Shown here in pieces: positions 23,873-33,885 of a stretch of DNA of 64,000 bases. The stretch covers positions 434,001 to 498,000 of the forward strand of contig NW_024881784.1 of the NCBI RefSeq assembly GCF_019059575.1, written 5' to 3'. The position numbers and the translations under genes are program-made. Origin of the DNA: Amphibalanus amphitrite (lineage: Eukaryota; Arthropoda; Thecostraca; Balanomorpha; Balanidae). How positions within the stretch are numbered: position 1 is the stretch's first letter; each line of letters begins with the position of its first letter. The notes under the pieces were generated by a model. The model was given only the letters and a program-made list of their open reading frames with translations. It was not told the origin of the DNA and ran no database searches.

Positions 23873-25317
23873 AAGCTGGACTCACCTGAAACAAGAGAGA
23901 CAAGGTCAGAGCTCGCCAGTCCAACACACTGAATGGAGCATGGAACACCACATTTCAATGCAATCATTTGCATTTAGACAAGGAGCCTTGAATTTACATA
24001 TGTCAAGGTAATTATTTCGGAAATCAGGGTCACGTATTTTACATTTATTCATGCCCGTACATTTTTGTACATTATTATGGATAATTCAAAGATTTCAGCC
24101 CGCCGGACCCGTCCACTGTAAGCCGGCCAGGCCGTTCGACAGCCCCGCAGCGCGACTGGACCAGCCCACCGTCCGGTGACCGGCATTATTACCTAATAGG
24201 TGCAGGTGGGCCCAACACTTGGCGATCGGAGACTGATACGGTGGGGACCATCTGTACCGCCGCCCCCCTCTCCCCAACACTGACCGACCTGCCTTCGCGG
24301 GAGGGGGGGGGGGGAGGGCGCCGCACGCAAAGCCCACATTAGAATATGGCGGATGATTACAGAGTCGTACAGCCGGTGGCGACCGACCGCGCCCAATCCC
24401 ATGATTGCCCTCGGGCCAGCTGGCCGAGGACTGGGAGCACTGGTGACCGCGGCAGCGGCGGCACCAGCCCGACCTCCCGGCCAGGCCGGTCCCCCAGGGC
24501 CTGGCGACTGCAGGCGCAGGTGCCACGTCTTGTCCCTCCGGCGCGGCGGCCGTCGCCCGAAACGAGAGTGGAGGCGCCACTGAGCGTCGTCCCAGCCCAC
24601 AGCTCCCGGTGTAGCGCCATCCCCTCTGTGACCCCAATTTCGGACCTCTCTAAGCACCGGGCGTGGTTTTTCACCGCAGTAGACGCTCGCCACACTCAGC
24701 GAACAGGCTCTCGCGACTAATGTGAGCTAGTAGCCGACGGCAGTTCACATCTATATTTCAGAGTGCATTCAAACTCCTCCAACTACTGCGTGCACTAAAA
24801 CAGAGACTGAACTTTCCACTTTTCCGTCTAGTTGGGCCAAGTTTCATACCTTGTCGCGAACACCTGCTTTCCTAACAGATGCCTACTTAGCTCAAACAAG
24901 CCCCACGCTGTACTTAAGCTGTTAGAACTGTTGACACGTGTAACATATCAGGATCTTCTCTGCTTCACAGAGACTTTGAAATAAGCGCACGCCATCTTCA
25001 GAGGGTTTCATGTTGTTTCATTTTACAGTGCCGCAGAAAAAGCGGGATCCAAGTCGCTACTGAGACGATACCAGGTGACGGGTTAAAAGGCGGACCACTT
25101 CATTTCGGTCCCCAGGGCCTGTGACAGGGTTCGCCGAGCGGTTCCTATCACGTAACACATGGGTAACAGAACACCGCAACACCGACCGACAACAAAGTAG
25201 ACCAGGGCAAACACCGGCCTGACAGGACTTTCAGGCCGCTCCTTCAGGAGTGGGATGAGCACGGACTTCCGGGGGGAGCGTGAGTTGACGAGTTTAATTC
25301 TTCATTGGTTGCATGCT
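23873..25317. other. No gene recognised; one CpG-rich block
   Basis: AT-rich at both ends and CpG-rich at 24090-24720, including a 12-G run at 24303-24314. Frames of up to 180 codons are open on both strands in the CpG-rich block and none is recognisable. Confidence 0.4.
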
Positions 25318-25870
25318 TTAACCCCCACCCTGGTGGGGTCTGTTTATAACGCGACCTGGTGGGGGGGGGGGGTATTTCCCCCCCCCCTCGTATCTCCGAA
25401 ACTACTGGACGGATCCGTAAAATTCAAAATGAATTCGAAAGCCCTGTCAAATTTGTCGAGGGAAATCCAAGTTTCATTGACCATCTCGGGGTCACCGATA
25501 ACGTCACAGGTCAGGTCAAAGATAAAATGTTTTGCCGTTCACGGGTCTTCTAGGAAATGCGCTATAACATCGAGTAAAACACATTTCATCGAAAATCAGC
25601 AAAAGGACGTCAGAGTACAGGTCTCGCGGGTTTTAACAATAGGTTTTGCACCTAAAAAATTAAGTGTACTTCAGGCTATATCTTCGTCGTCTTAAGCTTT
25701 TAAGTGTTGAAGATGCGATCGACTTGTTGGGTAACAAGCCAGCCATGATCGTGTAAAATGGCTTCGTAGATCGATTAGTTTCTGAGATATAACCGGAAAT
25801 GTAAAAGTGCAAAACCTACCGCTTAATCTCGCGAGAGCCGTACATATGTTGCCATCAGAGGCCACTGATA

Positions 25871-27050
25871 GGGGAGAGTGGGGTAAGATGCCCAGGGTGG
25901 GAAAGACGCCCCACCCCCTCTAGCGGCGAAACAAAGAATTGAACCCGGAAATTAATGTTCTTAGCGTAAAGCGGAAGCCTGCCTTGTTAACTGCACAAAA
26001 ATTCGCGAAGCTCAGTTGGGCAACGGCTGGCTGGTGAATGCATGTTTTTTATTTGCTGCTTTCGAAAAATATTTTGGTGTTAAAACATTGTAAATATCAA
26101 AGAAGGTAGATAATTTTTGCGTCCCTTGATATAGTCGTGATACATTAACATGCGTGTACTGTGTCCCAAACAGTTTGTTTCAGGGTGTAGTTTTATGGCT
26201 AACATATTGTACTGATTTAATGTTACTTCGGTACCTTGGGGTAAGATGCCCCCTGTCCTGATGGGGAAAGACGCCCCCCTAAATCCGTAGGCTGTCCTTC
26301 AAGCAGCCCGTCAAATCATTTATTACATGCTTGTGATGAGAGACAAAAGCCGATCTGGGACTATTGAGAGTTCAGTACGGTCGGGTGCTCCCCATGCCGG
26401 TCTCTCGGCCCACACAGCGACTTTTTGGGCGGCATCCGACTCTGAGAGCCCTCACGACGGCCTCGGTGGGCCCCATTATTGGCTCCAGGGCCCCTCACGA
26501 TATCCTTTGAGGGCTCCCACGTTGGCTCCACGGGCCGCGCTGGCATCTGAGGTCCCCACGATGGGCTCGAGGGCCCTCAAGCATCATGAAGACCTATGTA
26601 TAAGGGCCCCACAGTGGTCTCCGAACGCCACCACGGAAGCTTGTTTGGCCGCGCTGGACTATGATGACCCTAACGATGACCTCTGAAGCACCTTACGACC
26701 ACTTTTGAGGGCCCTTACGATGACGTTTGGTGTCTACTGCAGGCTCGAAGGGACTACTGATTCGTTCAGGCGATTCACGTGCCCATTTATGTCACTTATA
26801 GTGCAGGGGGCATCTTCCCCAACGCCAGGGGGCGTCTTCCCCACCCTGTGGGGTAAGATGCCCCCTTTGACTTCTTCAGGAAAATGCTTTATAGCAAAAA
26901 AAGTTATCATATTTCAGGCACGAAAGTGTTATGTTTTTGGAGAAAAATGATGTCGACTTCCGTTGAAACTCCAAGTTTTTGCTTTCCGATCGTCATTTTC
27001 GAATAATATATGACATAGTAAAACCCTGGGCATCTTTCCCCACTCTCCCC
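25871..27050. mobile_element. 1.18-kb DNA transposon with GGGGAGAGTGGGG inverted ends, nested
   Basis: The left end GGGGAGAGTGGGGTAAGATG (25871) and the reverse complement of the right end GGGGAGAGTGGGGAAAGATG (ending 27050) form an inverted repeat of about 25 bp. Each end is bordered by TA (25869-25870 and 27051-27052), consistent with a TA target duplication. GGGGTAAGATGCCCCC-type words recur inside (26237, 26808-26862), in both orientations, as subterminal or internal binding-site-like repeats. There is no transposase: the only sizeable frame (26327-26686) translates a degenerate tandem repeat. The insertion lies within a TTAA-type element and is therefore younger than it. Confidence 0.8.
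26440..26720 (+). repeat. Degenerate GAGGGCCC-ACGATGG repeat inside the nested transposon
   Basis: Loose repeats around GAGGGCCCCCACGATGGGCTC spaced roughly 30-50 bp apart. They explain the long but low-complexity open frame here. The copies are too diverged for a clean unit length. Confidence 0.5.
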
Positions 27051-27150
27051 TAATACCAGGTCAGGTCACAGGTCAGGTCACCAGGAGTCAGCACATACAT
27101 CCAATTTTACTAGGGCTGTGCGATGCATGTTTTATGGCCATTTTCGGGCA

Positions 27151-30100
27151 TTAAATGTCCCAAGGGTCACCTGACCATCATGACAGCTGGATCGGTATGG
27201 CTCTGCTGGCCGCTGGATAACCTCGGTATGTTTTCAGCCTCGCCTGCCTGTCACCTACGCTATCTCCAACACAGTACGCTACTTCCAACTCTCGATAACA
27301 GAACTCTTAAAGATAGTCGAGATAGCTTATACAGGTACGATAAAATATGTGTCAAATGAAGTAAGCACTATAAAACACCAACATGATTAATGATACTCCA
27401 AATGCAATAACCATAATCATTTCATCCATTCCAACAGTATCACTCGAGACCAGAAGAAGCCCCCATGCCATCACTACGTCGACAAAAGTCTGTATTACCA
27501 GCAAACTCAAACCAACACCAACACCATCACCAAGAGCAAGAATCACGCGGCAGGGCAGCGGACGGCGGCCCATCGCGTGTCCCGGCCCATAGAGCGCGCT
27601 CACATGTCAGACTTACTCCGGCCAGTGCCAGCAGAGAGGGACACGGCTGCACGTACACATCTCGGACGGCCAAATTATGCATGGTCCGGGCGGCGGGCGC
27701 CTCTGCCGCCGCGCCGTGCCGGGACAGATCCACAGTGCACGTGCCGTCTAACCGGCGCCACAGACCGAGCTCCCAGCCGCCTCCCAGCCACGTTCGAGCG
27801 GGGCCGGAGCGGCAGATGGAGCGCGTGCCTGCAGTGAGCGCTGCTCCGGTCCGAGGGAGAGACTCACCCGCTCGGCCGACCGGCCACGGTCCCAGCGACT
27901 GGCGGCCATTAGCCAAGTGTTCGCAGGGTCATGGGGCACACCTGAACGCCGAGTCACCCAGAGGATAAGGGATAGACGCCGGGAGGAGACTACATAAGGA
28001 TAACGGACTTGGGAACAACCTGAACCCAGAGAGGCCACGACGGGAGCTGGAGGAAGGAGCGACCAGACGCTGCGACGTCGGGAAAATAATGGCGTGCCAA
28101 AGAAACGACACCGAACGGCTCTGCAGACAGCCGGAACGGGGCGGACTAGTCGAACACACGCGGAGCGGGCTAGTCGATTTACTACTTTAATCCGCTATGA
28201 AGTATAGATCCAAGACCGGGACATAATCACACATACCCCTGCGCCCGGTGTTGCTGGGGTTGACGGCTGACGCTGGATGTTTATCCCGCCCCGGGGCTGA
28301 CGACTGCGTTAGGCGCGGCGCCTGCAGACCATCCGCTCCGGCGGCGCCATCATCGCTCCAGAGAGAAGCACAAACCCTCAAAGACGTCATCAATTAGTGA
28401 ACGCTACGGTGAGCGTTTTCAGCGCCGAGGCGGGCCCGGCGACTCGTGGTGCTCACGAGGCGAAAAAATGGCCCCCACCATTACACCTCCGTCCCGAGCG
28501 CCAAACGGAAGAAAATAGGACGTGATGGCGCTGTTTTCATCTAGCATACACTATAATAAAGACGAGCATTTCATCAACACCAAGAAAAAGACTAAAGCCA
28601 GCGCTGTTTCTTTAAGCCCGTCGGGCAAAGAAACAAATTCACCAGCGTTTAGTACCTCAGAGAAAAGGCAATGTCTCAAAAGAAGAGTGCTGTTTTTTCC
28701 GTATATTAGCACAACGGAACGAACTCTGCGTACTCCACCAAAGGGTTGCGTCTCATTAAATCCGGCGCTGAATGACTGGCCGGGAGTGGGGAGCCCGGGG
28801 CGCGCTCAGTCACTCGTTGGACACACACAGAGCGCAGCCAAGCCTGCAGAGCGAACTAAACAATTCACCGTGTTTGTCTGCGCGGAGACTAGGCGCCGAG
28901 GCCCGGCTCCCAGTTGTCGCTGCGAGCGGGAAGCGCTGGGACGAGCGCGGGCCGCCGCCGCCGCTGTCTCCGGCCGGCAGGGCGCGCCGCCACTCCGCCG
29001 TCCCACCCTGCCAAATGACGCCGTTCGCACGCGCGCCATCCACACGCCAGCCGCTGCCTTGTGACAGAACGCGAGTGAGACGGCGTCGCATGAAATCCAA
29101 TAGCACTTATGCGCCATAGCCGGGGCCGTTTCCGCGCCGGGAGGCGGTCGGCAGAGGTGCCGTTCTGGCACTTGGTTGCAGCCGTAAGCTGCCCCGGCCC
29201 GGCCTGGCACCAGCCCTCCGGGCGGCAGCACCTTTCGCCGCCAAACATCTCAGAGCGCGCCGGCAGTGATTTGTTTCCTCCGAGATAAGCTACGTGCTTC
29301 ATTTACAGGGCAACGGAAAGAGGCTTACGGAAATTGGAAAGTGGGCAGGTGAAGAATTGGTATTCATTGAATACCTTCCGAGGCGTATCCATCAATTACT
29401 TTGAGCCCCAGTCAGATGATGATAGAGCCGGTCAATCACAGGGCGTCCGACACAAAGACGGACGAGCCGAGACGGGACGGACGGCCGCTGACTTCCTGCG
29501 AACGGGGCGCCGGCGCGAGCGCGGCCACCAGACGGCGCCGCACGCGACGGCCATCACTTAGAGGCCCACCTTCCTGCTGCCGCTGTAATATCCCGACAGA
29601 GACGGCCTCGGGCGCAACCTCAACGCCGCCCGCCGGCAGCCAGCGGCAATAATTAACGCCATACATCACACCCGAGACGTGATCACCTTCTGCTTAGTGG
29701 CTGGCCGGGCAGTTTCTCAAACAGTCGGCCCTGTGAGGGAGTGCGCCCCGGGGTGCGACAACCGGCCCTCCGGGCGCACCAGCTACCGAGCACCATCTAC
29801 AGCCGGCCCAGCGGGAGCCGGATGATGGAAATCCTACCATAGCAGCACCGGCGAACGCTGATGTCAAACAATAATTAGAACAGCGGCGTGCCCCGTGCCA
29901 TCTCCCACCAGGGGCGTTAGACACTTTATCCCATTAACCCAATAAATTGCTACCTATACATTACACGTTAAGTACGTGTGGCAACAAGAATGCAGGACAC
30001 GGGCAGTGCATGCACTGTGAAGACAGCACAGTGTAAAAACTAAAAAGGCTCACATCGCGTTGTTACGATACCTTTGAAATCGTAACAGCGTGAAATATAG

Positions 30101-30934
30101 TAGATTCTATCGCACGCTTATAAAAAATATTTAATATTATCCTGCAAAGTATAAAAAAGAGATGCAAAAGGGCTGTAAAGTGTCGTAAAGAGCTGTAACA
30201 ACAATCAGTATTCCTTTTTTATAATGCTGCATAAATTGTGGTTGACAGCTCTCCGAGGAGACCGACCACCTGGTCACACAGCCCCAAAAGACGGTAATAC
30301 ATTTTTTGAAAATGACGACTCAAGTGTCATAGACATTTGTTTGTAGGCCTTTATCGGTGGTAAGGAGCGCGGCCTGTGTGCGTGTTGGACGGTGGTGGGG
30401 GACGGCGGCGCGCGGCAGAGCCCAAGCGCGCCCACAGGCTCACTCACACGAGACGGGAGCCATTCGGCCGCAGACGCTGGCGCGGGAAGGATGTGTTTGA
30501 CTGCCCTCCGCCATCCCAGAGCTCCACCTCTTTATCTCATTATACCTAGCATGTTAAGTTCATACCTCGGTGTACCCTATTCGCGTGTGTCGCTGTGAAC
30601 TGGTATTGCCACTTCACAAAACACGATCTCCATTTTGATGATATACAACTAGACCAGATGTTTGCGAGGAATCTGATGGTATCATTCATGAAATTGGAAT
30701 AATTCAAGTTTTTGATATATTTTCAATTTTAAGTACAGCATGTATTTTTTGGCGACGTCGTAAGAACACTGGATATTAGACATCGGATGCTAAACAGAAT
30801 CATACAACATGCCATTTAAAACACTTTCTTTTTCATAATGTCTGATATATAGGCATAATTATGCCTCGGAAACATATTCGATAACCATATTCAATTTCCT
30901 GGATATTGGACCAGTATAACGCCTTTTGGGGCGA
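27151..30934. other. CpG-rich islands and AT-rich spacers, no gene recognised
   Basis: CpG-dense DNA at 27540-28170, 28240-28440, 28760-29280 and 29440-29840, and AT-rich DNA elsewhere, especially 30050-30240 and 30600-30900. A 14-bp palindrome CAGTGCATGCACTG lies at 30004-30017 and a hairpin at 30056-30092. Open frames in the islands overlap on both strands and resemble no family. Confidence 0.4.
30056..30092. repeat. Short hairpin (CGCGTTGTTACGAT arms)
   Basis: Arm CGCGTTGTTACGAT pairs with ATCGTAACAGCGTG across a 9-nt ACCTTTGAA loop, with two mismatches that are tolerable as G-U pairs in RNA. No surrounding repeat was recognised. Confidence 0.6.
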
Positions 30935-31588
30935 CTAACGGAGCGAGCGAGAGGGTGGGCCTTGCACGTGCGAAATTGCGAGGGGGTACCTCCAACTGAC
31001 TTGTGCATGGCATCCTACTAACCGGTCTCTAGCGATGTGCCAAATTTGGGCACAATCGGCCCAGCCGTTCTCGAGATCTGGAAGCGGCACCCTGCACGTG
31101 CGCACGTGTAAAATGGGTCCCAACTGACTTGTGCACGGCACCCTACTAACCGGTCCCTAACTGTGTACCAAATTTGAGGGTAATTGGTCGAGCCGTTCTC
31201 GAGATCTGGAAACGACCCCTGCACGTGCGCACGTGCAGCAGCGCCCCAACTCTAGCACATGGATATGCAGTGCCTAGTGGGTGCCTACCTACATGCCAAC
31301 TTTCAGCGCAATCGGCCAAGTAGTTACCGAGATATTGCAACAATTACAAAACGGACACCTCTTCGTTTTGCACGTGGCACGTGCATAAGGGGTCACCCAC
31401 ATGCATCAGGAATAGTCCAATACTTGGTAGAAGGAATGAAGCTACCCTACAAAAATTAACGCGTGTAAATCGGTCAAGTGGTTGCTGAGATATAAGCCTC
31501 GCAAAAGCGTGACCACGGCCGGCCGCTCATACTCAGAAATTTCCGTTAATCTAAGGAAAGACTACGCTCGCTTCGCTCGCTCCGTAAT
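30935..31588. mobile_element. 650-bp element of diverged repeat units with CGGAGCGAGCGA ends
   Basis: The left end TAACGGAGCGAGCGA (30936) and the reverse complement of the right end TTACGGAGCGAGCGA (to 31587) form a short inverted repeat. The interior consists of about four related units of 125-160 bp. Each has a GCACGTGC-type palindrome, then CCAACTGACTTGTGCA or a relative, and finally CAATCGGCC...AG...GAGAT. The first two units are the closest. The third starts with the perfect 20-bp palindrome CTGCACGTGCGCACGTGCAG (31219-31238). The flanks share an imperfect ATAACCATAYTC word. No coding capacity. Confidence 0.6.
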
Positions 31589-32148
31589 AACCATACTCGA
31601 CTGGTTGATATTATCGCCTACCCTACCCTGGTTCGAGTGGTGCTAGGTTTGTCCCGATCGGCCCAGTGCAGTGGTTGGTCGGCGTCGAGGGTGGCGGTCG
31701 AGGAGTGTTGTCCCCCGTCCCCTCCCTCACTGGGCCGACGGCCGGATCGCTGCCACTTTGCGGCCAACCCGTCCGCCCCATGCTGCAGCTCGTAGGTCGC
31801 CGGCCATTCGAATCCTTAGCTCTTTAGGGGGAGGGGCACCTTTTACCAAAAAGTACAAGCATATTTTTGCCCTGCATCCTTAAAATAGTTTCCACCGTTG
31901 CCGCGCCATTGGTGTCAAACCTAATTCATTGATAGCTAAATGTTGATGTTTTGCGATGATGCTGACATCATACAAAAAATGTAGAAATAAAAAACTCGTA
32001 TTTTTCTCGTGCTATTGACATTTACACCTTGTTGATAATGCTGATGAAAATAGGTAATGGAGGATTGTCGAGTCCGGATGTTTTGTTGTCTCGCTACAAT
32101 AAGCCTTAAGTCTCATGCTGAGTGTCGTGACTGATGCTTGCTTCTTTC
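31589..32148. other. Spacer with an 11-bp inverted repeat
   Basis: TCGGCCCAGTG (31658-31668) and CACTGGGCCGA (31728-31738) form an inverted repeat with a 59-bp loop. The rest is CpG-rich until about 31820, then AT-rich. No gene recognised. Confidence 0.5.
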
Positions 32149-33039
32149 TTAACCCTCCCCCGTATTGGTGTTTTTCCAGCCATGAACTATAAGGGGGGGG
32201 GGTCCGTTGGACCCCCCCCTTGCCGTTTCGCCCCTGATCGAGCTAGAGCTTCGCGGAAAAAACGAGCGTGTTGCCCGTGACGAGAGGAAGCCGATGATAC
32301 CTAATTTTAAGGTCCTAGGTCATTGGTTGACCTTGCAGGTCAGGTCAATGACCCAAAAGTCGGGAAAATCGGGACCTGTTAGAACGTCGTACAGTGTGGC
32401 TGCTAAGGGGTTTTTCGGGGCGCTGATCACGAATATCAAGTTAGTTTTGATCACAGATGATGTCTTTATGCATTTAGTCAAGGTCGGGTCAGGTCAGGTC
32501 AGGTCAACCAGTAGGGGTCCTGCCGGGTATTCCTAGTAGGTGTCAACCGCCTCTGACAGCTTCGTAACATGTTACGAAGGCACCAAAACTACTTCGTAAA
32601 TGTTCATAGGTTGCTAAATTCGAATTCAGCTCCAAAAACTGGCCTAGAAACATGTAAAACTCGAAAAAGTGAACCGAGGTCACCAAAGGTCAATGACCTG
32701 ACCTGACCTTCAGGTGACCTTGACACCCACCCTAATGCATGGGGGCAACGTCATATCACATGTTTGAACGCTTGAAACCACGAAAAGACTGCAAACGCGC
32801 GGCTAATGCGAGCCGACATACGCCGAATCGCGATTCCGGCCAAACATGGTCTCGAAAAGTAGGTCACAGGTCAAAGGTCATTGGGGTCAGGGTCATGAAA
32901 TTTTCAGGGCAGGTGTAAAATTGATTAACGCGAGGGTACTGAAAGTTTCGTCGCGATCGGCCGCTTTTTACGCGAGTTATTCTTGAAAAACCATGGGGGG
33001 TCCGTTCGACCCCCCCCCCCCTATACGGGCGAGGGTTAA
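32149..33039 (+). mobile_element. Complete TTAA-flanked, piggyBac-like non-autonomous element
   Basis: TTAA at 32149-32152 followed by CCCTCCCCCGTATTGG; the reverse complement of the right end (TTAA at 33036-33039) gives CCCTCGCCCGTATAGG. TTAA duplications next to ends starting CCC are the hallmark of piggyBac. Just inside each end is a G-tract/C-tract hairpin (32195-32219 and about 32995-33020). The interior has many AGGTCA/TGACCT half-sites, including a direct array at 32480-32507. There is no transposase, so it would have to be mobilised in trans. A reversed, truncated copy lies at 56588-57442. Confidence 0.78.
32480..32507 (+). promoter_or_regulatory. AGGTCA direct-repeat array (putative nuclear-receptor sites)
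   Basis: Overlapping half-sites in the same direction, stepping every 5 bp (AGGTCAGGTCAGGTCA), preceded by TCAAGGTC. Nuclear receptors of the RXR/USP, HR and FTZ-F1/ERR groups bind AGGTCA. The 5-bp overlap is tighter than a canonical direct repeat, so only one or two receptors could bind at once. Function is inferred. Confidence 0.35.
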
Positions 33040-33450
33040 CTCGCACCAAATATTTTTTAACGTCTTACTGCAGTTTTCTAGTGTTGTCAAAGGCATGTGT
33101 GATACATCACTGCTAGTAATGTTCGGCTTATCTTGAATAAAGACAGACACTTGATAAATAGACATAAATATCTTATTCATGAAAGTACCTAAAACATACA
33201 TAGTACTTGTCAGTTGTTTAAACGTAACTAGATGCACAGCCATCTGAACGCAAGCTTTACAAAAAGACCAATGGAATGCTATGACTGAACCGCCACATTC
33301 CTTTTAAAAAAGTCTACAAGCCTTTCAAGGCTGGCTGCCCGGTATCACAGCCCTGTGCAGCACCGCGTGGACTTCACGCTGCTGAGAGGCAGCAGGTGTT
33401 ACTGGCAAGTGGCAGGGTCACCGCTGGTCCAGCGGGTCGGCCTTCTGCAG
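33040..33450. other. Spacer downstream of the four-segment reading frame
   Basis: AT-rich at the left, GC-richer towards 33450. On the minus strand this would be 3' flank of the frame ending at 33451. No clear AATAAA is seen on that strand within the interval. Confidence 0.4.
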
Positions 33451-33885
33451 TCACCATAGGATCCCCAGCACTCCGAGCGCGCTGACCAGCGCTGTGCCAG
33501 TCAGAATCCACCCAAACGTCCAGAGGCCGAACCGAGCCAGCGCCGCCGCCGACCCGGCCAACAAGACGGCGTGGGCGGCCGCCCAGACCAGCAGCGGCCA
33601 GCGGCGGACCAGCAGCGGCCAGCGGCGGACCAGCAGCAGGACGACCAGCGCCAGGAGCGAGGCAGATGTCAGCAGGGTGCCCGCCGCCGCCAGCGCCGCG
33701 CAGGAGGCCCGCAGCCGACCCTCCACCTGACCGACGGTGTCGGTCCATTTCAGCTTGAAATGGACCGACGCAGTCCATTTCAAGCTGACCATGCCTCCAC
33801 AGAGCAGGGCGCAGACCACCATACACCGTTTCCTCACATACAGGCGGGCTGCGCGCCCGTGTTCCAGGTCCAAAGGCCGATACAT
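33451..33885 (-). CDS. Candidate small four-helix membrane protein, family unknown
   Basis: A 144-codon frame with an ATG start at 33883-33885 and a TGA stop. This is the only intact frame in the window whose translation has protein-like organisation. A basic N-terminus (residues 1-20) is followed by a hydrophobic segment (about 21-35), a polar loop with two SLKW/KLKW motifs (about 35-60), and three further hydrophobic segments (about 62-85, 96-114, 120-143) ending at the stop. Arg/Trp clusters separate helices two and three. A 21-bp tandem repeat (33588-33640) encodes a duplicated RRWPLLV heptad, so that linker has expanded in register. It lies in a CpG-rich block and to the right of the TTAA element. 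I do not recognise the family. It may be a complete single-exon gene, a terminal exon, or a chance frame. No splice or polyadenylation signal settles this. Confidence 0.35.
   Translation of the reverse strand: MYRPLDLEHGRAARLYVRKRCMVVCALLCGGMVSLKWTASVHFKLKWTDTVGQVEGRLRASCAALAAAGTLLTSASLLALVVLLLVRRWPLLVRRWPLLVWAAAHAVLLAGSAAALARFGLWTFGWILTGTALVSALGVLGILW
33588..33640 (-). repeat. 21-bp in-frame tandem repeat
   Basis: About two and a half copies of CCAGCAGCGGCCAGCGGCGGA. The length is a multiple of three, and the repeat adds exactly one heptapeptide (RRWPLLV) to the minus-strand frame without breaking it. Confidence 0.85.

Larger units (their letters stand above)
25318..27150 (+). mobile_element. 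TTAA-type AGGTCA element, interrupted and right-truncated
   Basis: It begins TTAA-CCCCCACC at 25318, followed by a G-tract/C-tract. From CGTATCTCCGAAACTACTGG (25389) it matches the element at 61120 closely, including GACGGATCCG and CAAATTTGTCGAGGGAAA. The match breaks at 25870 and resumes at 27051 (ATACCAGGTCAGGTCACAGG), because another transposon is inserted between. After about 27150 the similarity ends without a GGGTTAA terminus, so the right end is lost. About 230 bp present here (near 25611-25845) are missing from the 61120 copy. Confidence 0.75.

Noticed and set aside
25359..25695. Similar short peptides at 25359-25695 and 61135-61404, as if a conserved gene
   Set aside because: The similarity is at DNA level across a repeated element and extends beyond the frames, so it reflects shared transposon sequence and not coding conservation.
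26327..26686. 119-codon frame inside the nested transposon as a possible transposase
   Set aside because: The translation is a degenerate repeat with no catalytic motif and is far too short for a transposase.
31655..31820. tRNA-derived SINE or tRNA gene (A-box-like CAGTGGTTGGTCGGCGTCG, B-box-like ATTCGAATCC)
   Set aside because: The two boxes are about 130 bp apart, the B-box lacks its leading GG, and no cloverleaf can be drawn. Only the 11-bp inverted repeat is supported.
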